Positions 63,472 through 64,000 of a DNA stretch of 64,000 bases are shown here, one piece after another. Position 1 is the stretch's first letter. Every line of letters begins with the position of its first letter. The position numbers were made by a program, and so were the translations under genes. The notes below the pieces were generated by a model. That model ran no database searches. It was not told the DNA's origin and saw nothing but the letters and a program-made list of their open reading frames with translations. This DNA is from an uncultured Acidobacteriota bacterium (GTDB taxonomy: Bacteria > Acidobacteriota > Blastocatellia > RBC074): contig CADECP010000004.1 of assembly GCA_902825875.1 (NCBI GenBank), positions 62,001-126,000 of the forward strand. The letters run 5' to 3'.

Positions 63472-64000
63472 TCACTCGCTCTCTTTCTTTTCTTTCTGCA
63501 CAAAAGGCTGCTTCAAACCTTTTTCTGCTTGCACGCGCGAATCGTAAACATTCGGTCGAGCCAGCACGGCTTTGTATTGGGCGACGGCTTCGGTGCGCTG
63601 CCCGGCCTGATCGTTTACCTGAGCCGCGCGCAACAGCGCCAACGTCGCCAGATTCGCTTCGGCGTCTTTCGCCTTTGAAGCAGCCAGAAACTGCTCTGCC
63701 GCTTTCTTGTAATCCTTGTCCGCCGTCAACGCTTCGGCGTACTGGTAATGCACCAAATCAATCGCCGGAGCCGTTGTGGAATCTTTAAGCAAGGTTTCAA
63801 ACGCGGCGTAAGCTTCTTGCTGGCGTTTCATCGTCACTAACAGCGTTGCCGTTTCCAGTTTCAATAAATAACTGGCCGGGTATTTGGTGTTCAGATGTTT
63901 CAGCACCGCCAGCGCGTCGTCAAACCGTTTTTCGTTTTTGTAAATCGCCACCAGCAACACGCGGGCATCGTCGGCGGTGACGGTTTCGCTGGCGACGATT
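63472..64000 (-). CDS. TPR-repeat protein (5' truncated by window end)
   Basis: The frame stays open from the stop at 63472 to the window edge, so the N-terminus lies beyond 64000; a GTG at 63960 inside the frame is not the true start. The visible 175 or so residues are tetratricopeptide repeats (YKNEKRFDDALAVLKHLNTK, YQYAEALTADKDYKKAAEQF, AGQRTEAVAQYKAVLARPN) ending in a Lys/Glu-rich tail. TPR proteins are scaffolds for protein contacts; no enzyme domain is visible in this part. It is convergent with tatC. Confidence 0.8.
   Translation of the reverse strand, partial: IVASETVTADDARVLLVAIYKNEKRFDDALAVLKHLNTKYPASYLLKLETATLLVTMKRQQEAYAAFETLLKDSTTAPAIDLVHYQYAEALTADKDYKKAAEQFLAASKAKDAEANLATLALLRAAQVNDQAGQRTEAVAQYKAVLARPNVYDSRVQAEKGLKQPFVQKEKKESE

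Overview
The window looks like a chromosomal segment of an acidobacterium, most likely from the Blastocatellia side of the phylum. The evidence is a Solibacter-type C-terminal repeat domain (the TIGR03437 type) in a secreted protein, a combination of multihaem cytochromes, a PQQ dehydrogenase, alpha-2-macroglobulin and a C25 peptidase, and a moderately GC-rich background. Lines counted by hand in the lysine operon are about 58% G+C. The phylum is an inference from protein families, not from rRNA.

Layout. At 1-2864 there is the 3' part of a quinohaemoprotein dehydrogenase, facing a short crotonase and a B12-binding mutase subunit. At 3113-10452 there is a co-directional set: a secreted protein with a Solibacter-type domain and two GlcG/HbpS haem-binding domains, a 13-haem and a 9-haem cytochrome c, and an exported amidohydrolase. 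This looks like an extracytoplasmic redox module. At 12107-31046 there is a 19-kb exopolysaccharide cluster: Wza-like export protein, Wzc-like tyrosine autokinase, Wzt-like ATPase, Wzy-like polymerase/ligase, four glycosyltransferases, an AsnB amidotransferase, a bi-domain oxidoreductase, a heparinase/alginate-lyase-type protein and a WecA/MraY-type initiating transferase. A TPR membrane protein is divergently placed beside it. At 31027-33808 there are a YkgJ-type cysteine-cluster protein and a YdeP-type molybdopterin oxidoreductase.

At 33938-39443 lies an AT-richer island (about 40% G+C in two lines counted by hand) of five tightly packed genes: a C5-cytosine methyltransferase, a protein with two GHKL ATPase modules (the second histidine-kinase-like), a receiver-like protein with Asp14/Asp15/Asp58, a small possible PD-(D/E)xK nuclease, and a Vsr-type endonuclease. 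I read it as a restriction/conflict system controlled by two-component-style signalling. It is the best candidate here for an under-described system.

Housekeeping follows: DUF488, RNase HI, tRNA-Lys(CTT), QueD, ThiO, a Nudix hydrolase, and a lysC-dapB-dapA operon behind a clear lysine riboswitch and a terminator. Next come a membrane pyrophosphatase, a C25 (gingipain-type) peptidase, an FHA-GAF-sigma54 activator, a CinA-type domain protein, a 2040-residue alpha-2-macroglobulin, TatA and TatC, and the end of a TPR protein.

The window also carries several families of short palindromic repeats. Three loci have paired hairpins with the core GACAATTT. One locus has paired GCGGAC hairpins. A 63-bp inverted repeat sits in frame inside the alpha-2-macroglobulin gene. 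Heptanucleotide tandem repeats mark gene junctions in the polysaccharide cluster. No transposase, integrase, rRNA or CRISPR array was seen.
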